Shown in pieces: positions 1-8,593 of a stretch of 64,000 nucleotides of DNA. A program made the translations under genes and the position numbers. A model generated the notes under the pieces. It saw only the letters and a list, made by a program, of their open reading frames with translations, was not told the origin of the DNA and did no database searches. Position 1 is the first letter of the stretch; every line of letters starts with the position of its first letter. The stretch comes from CAWHYG01 sp963833505 (GTDB lineage: Bacteria; Eisenbacteria; RBG-16-71-46; CAIMUX01), in the NCBI GenBank assembly GCA_963833505.1, contig CAWHYG010000007.1, forward strand, positions 310,001 to 374,000. The letters run 5' to 3'.

Positions 1-176
1 TCCAGGACCCCGGAACGGCGTCGGCTCTGGGCGCCGCCGGCCGCGCCCGGGTCGAGGAGCGCTATTCCAACGCCGCGACCTACGGGCTTCTCCCGGCTCT
101 CTATCGGCGGATGCTCGGGCAGGGAACCGGATGCGGCAAGGCCCCGGATGGAAGCCGGGGCCTCGGCGGTGAATGA
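1..176 (+). CDS. Glycosyltransferase, C-terminal end only (partial)
   Basis: The reading frame enters from outside the window, in frame from base 3, and ends at TGA 174-176. The 57 visible codons contain a segment of the type LGAAGRARVEERYS followed by an ATYGLLPALYRRML helix. This resembles the last helices of GT4-type glycosyltransferases, where a GxxGR-x-RVxxxYS segment precedes the C-terminal helix. The catalytic region lies outside the window, so donor and acceptor are unknown. The last 15 or so residues are Gly-rich and overlap a 9-bp-stem hairpin (139-163), which is unusual inside coding sequence and may mean the tail is a recent extension past an older stop. The assignment rests on a short C-terminus only. 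Confidence 0.5.
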   Translation, partial: QDPGTASALGAAGRARVEERYSNAATYGLLPALYRRMLGQGTGCGKAPDGSRGLGGE

Positions 177-182
177 CTCCAC

Positions 183-205
183 GCCCGGAGGGCAGCCCTC
201 CGGGC
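183..205. terminator. Hairpin between convergent genes
   Basis: A perfect 10-bp GC-rich stem (183-192 with 196-205) with a 3-base loop lies between the stop of the + strand glycosyltransferase and the stop of the - strand HU gene. There is no clear T-run on either side, so its efficiency is uncertain. Its position suggests a shared bidirectional terminator. Confidence 0.5.
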
Positions 206-215
206 CTTCGTGAAC

Positions 216-509
216 TTACTTCTTCGGACCTGCCTTCTTCAGAACCTGATCCTTGAGATTCTTGGCCACGGTGAACTTCACGACCTTCTTGGCCGGGATC
301 TTGATCGATTCGCCGGTCTGCGGATTCCGGCCGATTCGGGCCTTGCGATTCTGGACCTTGAATTTTCCGAGGCCCGAGAGCGGGATGTCCCCGCCCTTCT
401 TCAAGGTCTTCTCCACCACCGAGGTCAGGCCGACCAGGAAGAACTTGGCGTCCTTCTTCGGCAGCTGGGTTTCCTTCACCAGAGCATCGATCAGTTGGGT
501 CTTGGTCAT
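216..509 (-). CDS. HU-family DNA-binding protein
   Basis: A 97-residue nucleoid protein that binds and bends DNA as a dimer. The family layout is complete: an N-terminal helical dimerisation part (MTKTQLIDALVKET), the GLGKF turn, then the beta-arm with the family signature around GRNPQTGE and a basic C-terminus ending in KKAGPKK. Length is normal for HU (about 90-100 residues). The ATG at 509 is preceded by a strong AAGGAGG about 8 bases upstream, which fixes the start. It stands alone and converges on the glycosyltransferase gene upstream. HU and IHF subunits cannot be separated without a tree. Confidence 0.95.
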   Translation of the reverse strand: MTKTQLIDALVKETQLPKKDAKFFLVGLTSVVEKTLKKGGDIPLSGLGKFKVQNRKARIGRNPQTGESIKIPAKKVVKFTVAKNLKDQVLKKAGPKK

Positions 510-853
510 AGCGTCTTACCCTCCTTGGTCCGGAACATGGCCATTCGGCCTGGGAAAACCGCTACTCTCGTAACATCCGCCCGAGGATGCGGCAAGAGGT
601 TTCTCGCGCGAAGGCCGATTTTTCTGCGTTCCCGTCCTCGAAGCGCCGCCCGGACGCCGCGGACGCGCCCCCGGAAGGCGCCCTCCCCGGCTGCTGCTGA
701 GACCGGGCCGGTTCGACCGGGGCGGCCGGGCGATCCGACCAGGGTGCCCCCAAGAAGCCTTGAAAAACACGGCCGCTTGGATGAAGATGGCCCCGAGCCG
801 TCATGACATGGAACGGCTGAATCCCACGACTCCCACTGGAGGAGGAGAACAGC
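510..853. other. Divergent intergenic region (HU / C25 peptidase)
   Basis: This 344-base gap separates the HU start (- strand) from the C25 peptidase start (+ strand) and must hold promoters in both directions. A TTGAAA hexamer at 760-765 is a possible -35 for the peptidase, but no convincing -10 follows at the right spacing. The only clear elements are the two ribosome binding sites at its ends. No gene was recognised inside. Confidence 0.4.
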
Positions 854-3800
854 ATGTGGTTGCGGAAGGGCGGTTGGATCATTCTCACCCTGCTCCTGGC
901 CTCGGTGCAGATCGCGGGAGCGGCGCCGCTCCCCTCGATCTCGCTTGAGTGGTCGAGGGATGCGGTCAGGGTGGAGCGTGCCTCGGACGGCATGTTCACG
1001 ATCAGCTTGCAGAACGGTGTTTCCTGGTCACCGCCCGGCAGCCCGGACCTGCCGTGGGTTTGCGTGACCGTGCCGGTTCCGGCGGGCAGCCGCATCGGAA
1101 GCTGGCGCTGGTTCGGGAATTCCGAGGAAACCCTGGCGCCCTCGATCGTTCCGGAGCCGACCTGGCAGGATCGGCCCACGCCCGCCGGAGGGCCGAGGCC
1201 CTCCCAGCCGGATCCCGCGATCTACCAGGGACACGCCGTCTGGCCGGAGGATCAGGTCCGGTTCCAGGGCTGCCAGGCAGGGGCGGGCGTCGTGCGCGCC
1301 ACCTTCTTCGTGTGCCCGTTCCGATGGGACCCGGTGACTCACGCGCTGTCCTGGAATCCGAGCGGCCGTCTCGAGGTCGAGCTGGTGGCCGGCGACGCCG
1401 TCCCGGGCCTGCTCGGGCCTTCACTGCGGGCGCCGGAGACCTTCCCGGCCGGCAACGCGGCTTCGGGCGCGGGCCGGGCCGGGACGCTCTCCCTGCGCGG
1501 AGCCGCGTCTCCCCGCCTCGTCCACAATCTGGCCGGCGGCCTCCGGATCTCGTCGTCCCCGAGCCTGGATTCGGCGCCGGTGGATTTCGTGATCGTCACC
1601 GACACCACCCTGGTGTCGGCCTACGACTCGCTGGTGGCGTTCAAGAACCAGAGCGGATTCACGACCGCCGTCCGCACCGTCCAGTGGATCGATGCCCACT
1701 ATCCGACCGGGGTCGATCTGCCCGAACGCATCCGGCTGTTCCTGCGCGACGCCTATCTCTACTGGGGCACGAAGACCGTCGTCTTGGGCGCCGATCCCAC
1801 GCTCCTTCCCATCCGCTACGCCCGCGACGCCTCCTACGATCAAGGCTACGGCGGAGACAACATCGCGACCGACTACTATTACGCGTGCCTGGACGGCAAC
1901 TGGAACGCCGACGGGAACAACGTCTACGGACAGGCGGCTACCACCATCGTCACCCCACCCTGGCCGGGGGACCACGCCGATCTCATCCATGACATCAAGG
2001 TCGGCCGGATCTCGGCCAAGGACCCGGCGTCGGTCCAGATCTACCTCGGCAAGTACATGACCTACATGAAGCGGCCCAACCTCCAGCCCAGCTACCTCAC
2101 GAACATCCTGACCATGGGGGAGGTCCTGTTCGACGAAGCGTGGAGAACCGGAAACTGCGACTCCTGCGACACCTGCCCGCAATCGATCTGCGTGAAGACG
2201 GACGGAGAAACGTACTGCACCAACATGATCAACACCGTCCTGAAGACGCCGATCGGGGCCGACTTCACCTTCGACCAGCTTTACGAGCGCGACTACTGGT
2301 GGAATCCGAAGCACCCGACCTCTCCGGCCTGGGAGCAGGCCGGCCACCTGAACCAGGCGAACGTCACCGCCTCGATCATGGCCGGGCGCAATGTGCTCTT
2401 CCACATGGGCCACGGCGATCGTGACCGCTGGGCCATCGGCGACGGCCGGCTTCTCAGCAGCGACGTGTCGACTCTGAAGAATGCCCCCCTCTATCCGGGC
2501 CTGACCTACGCGATCAACTGCAACTCGGCCGCGGTCGACGCCGATTGTCTGGGCGAGGCCTGGCAGTTCGCTCCCCACGGAGGAGGTCTGGACTACATCG
2601 GATCGACCAACCTCGACTTCCCCACATCGGCCGACGCCGTCCAGAGGGGATTCTTCCAGCGCTGGCTGTCGGACTACAACTCCACTCCGGGAGACGCCTT
2701 CTACGCCACCGAGGATTCGATCGGCGCCGTCGTCGGGGACACGGAGCAGAATTTCCGCTGGCTTCTCTTCAGCGTCATCTTCCTGGGCGACCCGGACATG
2801 CCGGTCTGGAAGTCGAGCCTCGGCACTCTGGCGGTGACGAACGCGCCGGGCTCGATCACGCTGGGACAGGGGCCGGTCACGATCAACGTCACCTTGGACG
2901 GCAACCCGGTGGCCGGCGCCCGCGTCTGCCTGTACAAGCCGGGCGACGCCATGGCCGTCGCTCTGACCGACCCGTCCGGAGCGGCGGTGCTGCCCTTCGC
3001 GCCCAGCACCACCGGCCCGTACTCCCTGACCGTCACCGACCCGCAGGCGCCGTGGTACCAGCTCCAGGGCAACGTGATCGCGCCGTCCTCGAAGTCGTTC
3101 GCCTCCCTTTCCGGCTACACCGTGTCCGATGACGGCACCCACGGCTCCCAGGGAAACGGCAACGGTCAGATCGAGGTGGGGGAGACGATCGCGCTGAATC
3201 TCTCCGTCGAAAACCAGGGAAACACTCCGACCTCGAACCTCCGGGTCCAGCTCATGCCCGATTCCGCCAACGGCGCGACCCTGATCCCCCCCAGCGTGAC
3301 GTTGACGTTGATTGACAGCACGGCCACGCTCGGGACGATCCAGTCCGGCGGTCTGTCGCAGAACTTCCTGGGCGCTTTCGTCTTCCAGGTGACGGATGCC
3401 AGCGGGCACACCCCCGGGGCGGGGCCGATGAACCTGGAGCTGCCCATGAAGATCGTCTTCACGGCGGCCGACGGCCAGCACGTCCAGAAGATTGCGCCGC
3501 GCGCGTTCCGGTCGGATCTCCTCCTGACCCACACCACCTTCACGGTCCTGAACTACAACGGGGCCCAGCCCGACACCCTGCCGCACGTGGGCGAGACCAT
3601 CGCCTTGACCTTCGAGCTGTACAACCGGGGCGGCGGCACCGCCAGCCGCCTGAGGGCGGTGGTGACTCCGGTGGATACCTCCATGGCCACGATGTACAAG
3701 ACGATCGTGCACTTCCCGGATCTTGCGCCCTGGACGAGCGGCGTGTCCGACACCTGCGAGTTCCTGGTCAAGAGGATCGGGCCGCTCTTCGGCTTCAAAC

Positions 3801-6289
3801 TGCAGTTCCAGGACACCCTGGCCGCGCCCATCTACCATGCGATCGGAGCGCGGCAGATCAAGCTGATGTCGAAGGCCAGGCAGCCGACCGGCCTTTCGGC
3901 CGTGGGAGCGCAGAACAGCCTCTCCCTGACCTGGAACGAGACCGAAACCACGGCCTGGGGCTATCGGCTCTATCGGCGACCGGCCGCCGATACCACCGCC
4001 GCCTGGGTCCGGGCCGCGCCGGGCTTCGTGGAGAGCGTCCGGACCTTTACGGATGAAGGGCTCGCCCCGCTGACCTTGTACCAGTACAAGGTGGCGGCGG
4101 TCGATTCGTCGGGAGTGGAAAGCGTGGCCAGCGACTCGATCGTGGCCAGCACGACGCCGCCCGACCTGAGCGGCTGGCCGAACCCGATGACCGAAGCCCG
4201 GGACACCTGTCCGGTGATCGAGAACATCAAGGGTTGGGCCATGACCACCGGCGGAGACCAGATCATCTGTCCTTCGGACGCGATCTACGTCTTCGAGCCG
4301 AACGGGGGCGACTACTACGACGGCGACAACATCCCCTCGACGCGTGGACCGCTGAACAGCGGGACGGATGCGTCGGAATTCTGGGACAAGGCCGCGGTCT
4401 TCGACATCGACGGCGACGGCCAGAAAGAGGTCGTGGCGGTCGCCAGCAACGTAGCCTCCGGCAGCCCGCCCACGGCGGTTCCGACCCTCTGCGTTTTCGA
4501 GACGAAGTACCGGGCGACGCCCTCGCCCGCCTGGCTGCCGGGCAAGCTGAAGTGGAAGGCGAATCTGGTCCCCGGCGCGTTCGTCCAGGCCGCGCCCGCG
4601 ATCGGCCATGTCGGGGACACGCCCGGGATGGACATCGTGGTGGTGGCGAATCAGTACATTTTCGCCTTCCACAACGACGGAACTCCCATCCGGCCGAAGC
4701 AGAGCGGAGTGCCGGCCGGCGTCCTCTTCACGATTCCCGGTGCGTATGCGTTCCAGTACGGCAGCGTCGCACTGGCCGATCTGGACGGGGACGGCAAGGA
4801 CGAGATCATCTTCTCGTCGCGCTACAGTCCGCCCTCGGGCAGCACCGACTATTCCCTCAACAAGCTCTTCGTGCTGAGGGCGACGGATGGCGCCGGGAAC
4901 TACGCGGTGAACTATCCGGGATTCCCCTATACGTACAATCCCACGACGACCTCGCCGGGCGACCCGCAGACCTACGCTTCGCCCGCGGTGGGGGACATCG
5001 GTTCGAAGACCTCCACGGGCGTCGGTCCGCCGGACGGCAAGCCGGACATCGTGATCAGCACCACGGACTACCTTTGGGCCTTTGACCCGAACTACTCCGG
5101 AGGCGACAAGCTGATGTGGAGGACCGCGCTCGTGCACCAGGCCCTGGAAAACCCGCTGACGTCCTCGCCCGCGTTGGGAGACGTCGACGGGGACGGCAAC
5201 CTGGACGTGGTCGTGGGAGGGGGGTACGGCTCGCTCTACGTGCTGAACGGCGAGACCGGACAGCCCTTGCCGGGATTCACGCACGGTCACAACAACTACC
5301 TGACCCTGGGCGCTGCGACCTCGGGTTCCCGCGCCTCCAGTCCGATCCTGGCCGATCTGGACGGGCAGTTGGTCACGGTCGGCGGTACGCCCAAGCACCT
5401 TCCCGAGGTCATCGCCGGGACCAACACGGGCCAGGTCTTCGCCTTCCGCCACGACGGCTCACCCATGCCCGGCTTCCCGATCTCCATTCCCACGGCCGCC
5501 TTCGGCACCGGACTGGCGGTCTGGGACGTCAACCATGACGGGCATCCCGATCTCGTGCTCACCGGGCGCAACGTGAACCAGATCTACGTCTACAGCTTCC
5601 CCGGGACGACCTTTGATCCGACGAACTACGCTGCGAACCCGTGGACGCAGTTCCGTCACGACACCCGGAACACGGGTTACATCGTCAATCCGCCGGTCGA
5701 TCCGACGCCGGTCGAGACGGTCGACCTGGAAAGCCAGGTCACGAACGGCTTGGCGGTGAACCTCTCCTGGAGCACCAGCCTGGGCTGGCAACAATTCGTG
5801 CTCGAGCGCCGGCTGGAGCCCGACGGAGAGTGGGAGCCTTCGGGTACCTGGCCTCCGACCCAGATCCAGCGCGCGCCCGGCGCCTTCCAGGTGACGGATC
5901 AGGTGCCTTCCGCAGGAACCTGGGACTATCGCCTGTCCGGCGTGGCTACGGACGGCTCCAAGCAGGAAATCGGCGACATCTCCGTGACGGTCGTCTCCAC
6001 CGGGGCTCTGGCCTTCCGGCTCCATCCGCCGCAACCGAATCCGAGCAACCGGAGCACGGAGATCCGCTGCGATCTGCCGGCGACGGGCAACCTCGAGGTT
6101 CGGATCGTGGACGTGGCCGGCCGCACGGTGAAGCACCTGATCAGCGGGCCCGTCGGAGCGGGGTCGGTTGTCCTGACCTGGAACGGAGCCAACGATTCCG
6201 GACATCCCGCCAGCTCGGGAATCTACTTCGTCAAGGTCCAGGCGGGCCGGATGGGATCAGGCTCGGCGAAGATCGTGCTCTTGCGGTAG
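854..6289 (+). CDS. Secreted C25 (gingipain-like) cysteine peptidase with FG-GAP repeats and C-terminal sorting-type domain
   Basis: A 1811-residue exported protein. A signal peptide spans residues 1-23 (hydrophobic IILTLLLASVQIAG). The peptidase C25 domain lies at about residues 250-660. The His/Cys dyad is visible as MGHGD (H520) and INCNSA (C556), spaced like the gingipain dyad. A fibronectin-III-like domain follows near residues 1015-1100. Four FG-GAP/VCBS-type loops carry DxDxDG calcium sites at D1184, D1309, D1443 and D1558. The last ~90 residues form a FlgD/Por-type domain ending KIVLLR. The start has GGAGGAG about 8 bases upstream. Predicted role: extracellular or cell-surface protein degradation. 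C25 proteins with this tail are normally exported by a type IX-like route, but no such secretion gene is in the window. Substrate specificity cannot be read from the sequence. Confidence 0.88.
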   Translation: MWLRKGGWIILTLLLASVQIAGAAPLPSISLEWSRDAVRVERASDGMFTISLQNGVSWSPPGSPDLPWVCVTVPVPAGSRIGSWRWFGNSEETLAPSIVPEPTWQDRPTPAGGPRPSQPDPAIYQGHAVWPEDQVRFQGCQAGAGVVRATFFVCPFRWDPVTHALSWNPSGRLEVELVAGDAVPGLLGPSLRAPETFPAGNAASGAGRAGTLSLRGAASPRLVHNLAGGLRISSSPSLDSAPVDFVIVTDTTLVSAYDSLVAFKNQSGFTTAVRTVQWIDAHYPTGVDLPERIRLFLRDAYLYWGTKTVVLGADPTLLPIRYARDASYDQGYGGDNIATDYYYACLDGNWNADGNNVYGQAATTIVTPPWPGDHADLIHDIKVGRISAKDPASVQIYLGKYMTYMKRPNLQPSYLTNILTMGEVLFDEAWRTGNCDSCDTCPQSICVKTDGETYCTNMINTVLKTPIGADFTFDQLYERDYWWNPKHPTSPAWEQAGHLNQANVTASIMAGRNVLFHMGHGDRDRWAIGDGRLLSSDVSTLKNAPLYPGLTYAINCNSAAVDADCLGEAWQFAPHGGGLDYIGSTNLDFPTSADAVQRGFFQRWLSDYNSTPGDAFYATEDSIGAVVGDTEQNFRWLLFSVIFLGDPDMPVWKSSLGTLAVTNAPGSITLGQGPVTINVTLDGNPVAGARVCLYKPGDAMAVALTDPSGAAVLPFAPSTTGPYSLTVTDPQAPWYQLQGNVIAPSSKSFASLSGYTVSDDGTHGSQGNGNGQIEVGETIALNLSVENQGNTPTSNLRVQLMPDSANGATLIPPSVTLTLIDSTATLGTIQSGGLSQNFLGAFVFQVTDASGHTPGAGPMNLELPMKIVFTAADGQHVQKIAPRAFRSDLLLTHTTFTVLNYNGAQPDTLPHVGETIALTFELYNRGGGTASRLRAVVTPVDTSMATMYKTIVHFPDLAPWTSGVSDTCEFLVKRIGPLFGFKLQFQDTLAAPIYHAIGARQIKLMSKARQPTGLSAVGAQNSLSLTWNETETTAWGYRLYRRPAADTTAAWVRAAPGFVESVRTFTDEGLAPLTLYQYKVAAVDSSGVESVASDSIVASTTPPDLSGWPNPMTEARDTCPVIENIKGWAMTTGGDQIICPSDAIYVFEPNGGDYYDGDNIPSTRGPLNSGTDASEFWDKAAVFDIDGDGQKEVVAVASNVASGSPPTAVPTLCVFETKYRATPSPAWLPGKLKWKANLVPGAFVQAAPAIGHVGDTPGMDIVVVANQYIFAFHNDGTPIRPKQSGVPAGVLFTIPGAYAFQYGSVALADLDGDGKDEIIFSSRYSPPSGSTDYSLNKLFVLRATDGAGNYAVNYPGFPYTYNPTTTSPGDPQTYASPAVGDIGSKTSTGVGPPDGKPDIVISTTDYLWAFDPNYSGGDKLMWRTALVHQALENPLTSSPALGDVDGDGNLDVVVGGGYGSLYVLNGETGQPLPGFTHGHNNYLTLGAATSGSRASSPILADLDGQLVTVGGTPKHLPEVIAGTNTGQVFAFRHDGSPMPGFPISIPTAAFGTGLAVWDVNHDGHPDLVLTGRNVNQIYVYSFPGTTFDPTNYAANPWTQFRHDTRNTGYIVNPPVDPTPVETVDLESQVTNGLAVNLSWSTSLGWQQFVLERRLEPDGEWEPSGTWPPTQIQRAPGAFQVTDQVPSAGTWDYRLSGVATDGSKQEIGDISVTVVSTGALAFRLHPPQPNPSNRSTEIRCDLPATGNLEVRIVDVAGRTVKHLISGPVGAGSVVLTWNGANDSGHPASSGIYFVKVQAGRMGSGSAKIVLLR

Positions 6290-6314
6290 CTTCTTCCGCT
6301 TCGACTTCGGGAGA

Positions 6315-6360
6315 CGGGAGAGAGGAGAGGCGCCTGGCCCCTCCGCTCTCCCGTTCCTTG
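6315..6360 (+). terminator. Terminator after the C25 peptidase gene
   Basis: An 8-bp perfect outer stem (CGGGAGAG 6315-6322 with CTCTCCCG 6346-6353) encloses a further GC-rich inner pairing and is followed by a T-rich stretch (TTCCTTGTTGT). It starts 25 bases after the stop codon. Confidence 0.6.
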
Positions 6361-6474
6361 TTGTCCCTCCGTTCCAGTCGTGTCACCGGGCCGGAACCCG
6401 CCATCGCTGACCGGGGCAGCAGCCTTTGGCCAAGCTGCTCCGTTTCCCGGCCGCCCGTGTCCGAGGATGGGAGA

Positions 6475-6509
6475 GATCGGGCTTCGGTGCGGCCACCGCA
6501 GCCCCGATC
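6475..6509. other. Structured intergenic hairpin
   Basis: Between the peptidase terminator and tRNA-Gln there is a two-part hairpin. The outer stem is 6475-6483 with 6500-6509 (one bulge). The inner stem is CGGTG/CACCG with a 4-base loop. A second small hairpin sits at 6418-6439. The rest of the 303-base gap 6290-6592 shows no gene. The element could be an extra terminator, a REP-like element or a small RNA; nothing in the sequence decides between these. Confidence 0.35.
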
Positions 6510-6542
6510 GGACCGGGATGCCGGCGCTGTTCCCGTTCGTTG

Positions 6543-6572
6543 TTGCACACCGCAAACCGTCTGGCCTAAACT
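6543..6572 (+). promoter_or_regulatory. Sigma70-type promoter for tRNA-Gln
   Basis: TTGCAC (6543-6548), 18 bases, TAAACT (6567-6572). The predicted transcript start is about 14 bases before the mature tRNA. The same -10 hexamer is used by the rplM promoter in this window. Confidence 0.6.
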
Positions 6573-6592
6573 TTCCTATCGATGCGACTTGC

Positions 6593-6666
6593 TGGGGAGT
6601 CGTCCAGCGGTAGGACACATGACTCTGGATCATGGAACCGGGGTTCGAGTCCCTGCTCCCCAGCCA
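6593..6666 (+). tRNA. tRNA-Gln (anticodon CTG)
   Basis: A complete cloverleaf can be drawn. The acceptor stem TGGGGAG pairs with CTCCCCA. The D-stem is GTCC/GGAC. The anticodon stem CATGA/TCATG has loop CTCTGGA, giving anticodon CTG at positions 34-36, which reads CAG (Gln). The T-arm is CGGGG-TTCGAGT-CCCTG. The discriminator G and the CCA end (6664-6666) are encoded. The U1-A72 pair is typical of tRNA-Gln. Confidence 0.95.
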
Positions 6667-6754
6667 TCGTTCTTCGAGCCCGCGGCATCGGCCGGCCCGA
6701 CGGCCCCGCTGCCGAGGGCCTTCTCATGAAGGGGTAAGAGGGGCAGGGAAGCGC

Positions 6755-8234
6755 ATGACCCGAGGCCGGCTCTACGATCTCGATTTCGGCCCACACGAGA
6801 AATCGGTCCGCTGGATTGAGGATACCCCCCCCGCGTCCTTTGCCGAGGAGCTCGACCGGCGTCTGGCCAAGGTGCGGGCGGAGGGCGTGGATGCGCTTCT
6901 ACGGGCCGCGGCGCTGTCGTCAGCCCGATCCGTGCGGTACGACGGATCCGGCCGGATGCCTCACGGGCTGCTCGTCCTGTCCTCCGCGCGGTCGCTGGCG
7001 GCGATCACGCCGCCGGAGGGGCTGCGCCCGCTCCTTGCGCACGTGCTGCGCCTCATCCATCAGGAGATCCATCACCCCGGTTTCGGGCCGTTTCGTCTGC
7101 TCGATTTCGACGAAGTGGCGGGCGAAGGGAAGGAAGGCACGCTCTTCTCCTTCCTGGAAGCGGCGCGCGCAGGAGAGACCGACTGGGCCGATCATCGATT
7201 CGCCTGGCTGGTCCGCAACCTCGAGAGGGATCAGGTCGTCGATCTTCTCCTGTCCTCAGGGCTCGAAGGGGCGACGCAGGATCCGCACAACGTGGTCGGG
7301 GTGGTCGAGTCGGTCGCCTTGCTCCAGGGGATCGGATGGGAGCACGCTCCGGTGCTCCTTCGGCCCATCGTGCGCCGTCAGGCGAGCGGCCTGACCGGCC
7401 TGGCCGAATACGAGGAATGCCGGGAAACGGTGGCCCGGCTCGATCTGCTTCGCCTGGCGCGGCGCCGGCCGCCCGGCCAGCCGGCGTTCGGGGAACGGGA
7501 TCCGCAGGCCTTTCTCGAGCAGGCCGGCCAATGGGCGGAAGGGGATCCGAAGGCACGATCCTCGCAGATCTCATCGCTCCTGGCCGAAGGGGTGCCGCTC
7601 GAGGATGCGGCCGACCTCGTCGCTCTGGGAGCGGCGTTGCTGTTGCTCCAGGAGACCCTGCGGCCGTCGGAGGGGCAGGCCTCCGAGGAGGACGTCGACC
7701 GTCGGGTCCATCTCGGCGACCGGGCCGCTCGGACTGCGGCAGCTCGTGCGGATCGGTGCGCCGGGACAGCGGATCCTAGGCCTCCTCCTGGCCGGCGCAG
7801 TTCCGCCGGTGGATCGCGTGCGGCTCGCGCCGAGGTCCCCCGACTGCGGGTGGTGGCTCTCCCCGGCGTCCCGACTCCTCGAGCCGTCGCCCACGCCGGA
7901 GACGCAGGAAGGACCGGTTCCGGCTGCCTGGGCCGAGCAGATCCGCGGAGGCCAGGCGAACGGCCTTCTGCCGCTGATCACGGAGCGCCTGGAGGCCGGA
8001 GGGACCGCCGTTCAGCTCGAGGGAGCCCTGGCGGCATTCGCCCCGTACTGCCGGAGGGCGCCGGGCCTGGCGATCAAGCTGGAACGGGCCCTGGCGGAGG
8101 CGTATCGAGGCAGCCGGACTCCCCATCGGTGGATGCATCGCTGGGCGGCGGGTCTGGCTCTGGCGCTGTGGCCGAGGGAGTCTGAAGTCGGGTCGACCGA
8201 TCGCGACGCGCGAGCGGCCAAGGCTCCGGTTTGA
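6755..8234 (+). pseudogene. Helical protein of unknown family, interrupted by a frameshift
   Basis: The gene begins at ATG 6755 with AGGGAA upstream and reads as one clear protein to about 7715. It then continues, in equally protein-like composition, in the next frame (codons phased on 7605) from about 7725 to TGA 8232-8234. The combined product would be about 490 residues. The first part is rich in helices and acidic/basic pairs. It contains a conserved-looking histidine segment (HQEIHHPGFGPF, near residue 105) and an HNVVGVVESVALLQ helix. No family was recognised with confidence; the His-rich helices could bind a metal. Past the frameshift the old frame degenerates into Arg/Pro-rich sequence, which indicates a lesion rather than a true C-terminus. 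Either an assembly indel or a decaying gene would explain it. It sits between two tRNA genes. Confidence 0.6.
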
Positions 8235-8250
8235 ACGCGGCAACACGGCC

Positions 8251-8279
8251 TTGCAGACGGTGACCCCGGTCGCTACAAT
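8251..8279 (+). promoter_or_regulatory. Sigma70-type promoter for tRNA-Glu
   Basis: TTGCAG (8251-8256), 17 bases, TACAAT (8274-8279), with the tRNA starting about 54 bases after the predicted transcript start. This is one of the best consensus matches in the window. Confidence 0.65.
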
Positions 8280-8339
8280 TCCGCTTGAGTCGATAGTCGG
8301 ACCGGGCTCAACGCCGGTCCGATCCCTTTCTCGATTCCT

Positions 8340-8414
8340 GGCGCTATCGTCTAGGGGTTAGGACGGATGGTTCTCAGCCATCAAACCGGGGTTCGAATCC
8401 CCGTAGCGCTACCA
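8340..8414 (+). tRNA. tRNA-Glu (anticodon CTC)
   Basis: The cloverleaf is complete. Acceptor GGCGCTA pairs with TAGCGCT, leaving a G1-U72 wobble at the first pair. The D-stem is GTCT/GGAC. The anticodon stem GATGG/CCATC has loop TTCTCAG, giving anticodon CTC, which reads GAG (Glu). The T-arm is CGGGG-TTCGAAT-CCCCG. The encoded CCA is at 8412-8414. Confidence 0.95.
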
Positions 8415-8593
8415 CTCTTCACTCGGCCGTAACGAGAGGCTCCCACATTCTGTCCGGCCCCGGCACAAAGGCGGGGTGCCGCTCCACGGAAAGGGAACCG
8501 CCCTGTCAAAGGAGTATGGAGCCGCATGTCTGATCGGGCAGGCGGCGTCCGTCACCAGGCCCCGGCGGCGCGTCAGTCGCGCCTCGGGGGCTG

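Noticed and set aside
1421..5452. 1343-codon open frame on the minus strand opposite the C25 peptidase
   Set aside because: Arg/Gly/Val-rich, no motifs, no ribosome binding site. It mirrors the codon pattern of the real gene on the other strand, as expected in GC-rich DNA.
6593..8414. Genomic island between the two tRNA genes
   Set aside because: No integrase, no direct repeat of a tRNA 3' end, and base composition like the surroundings.
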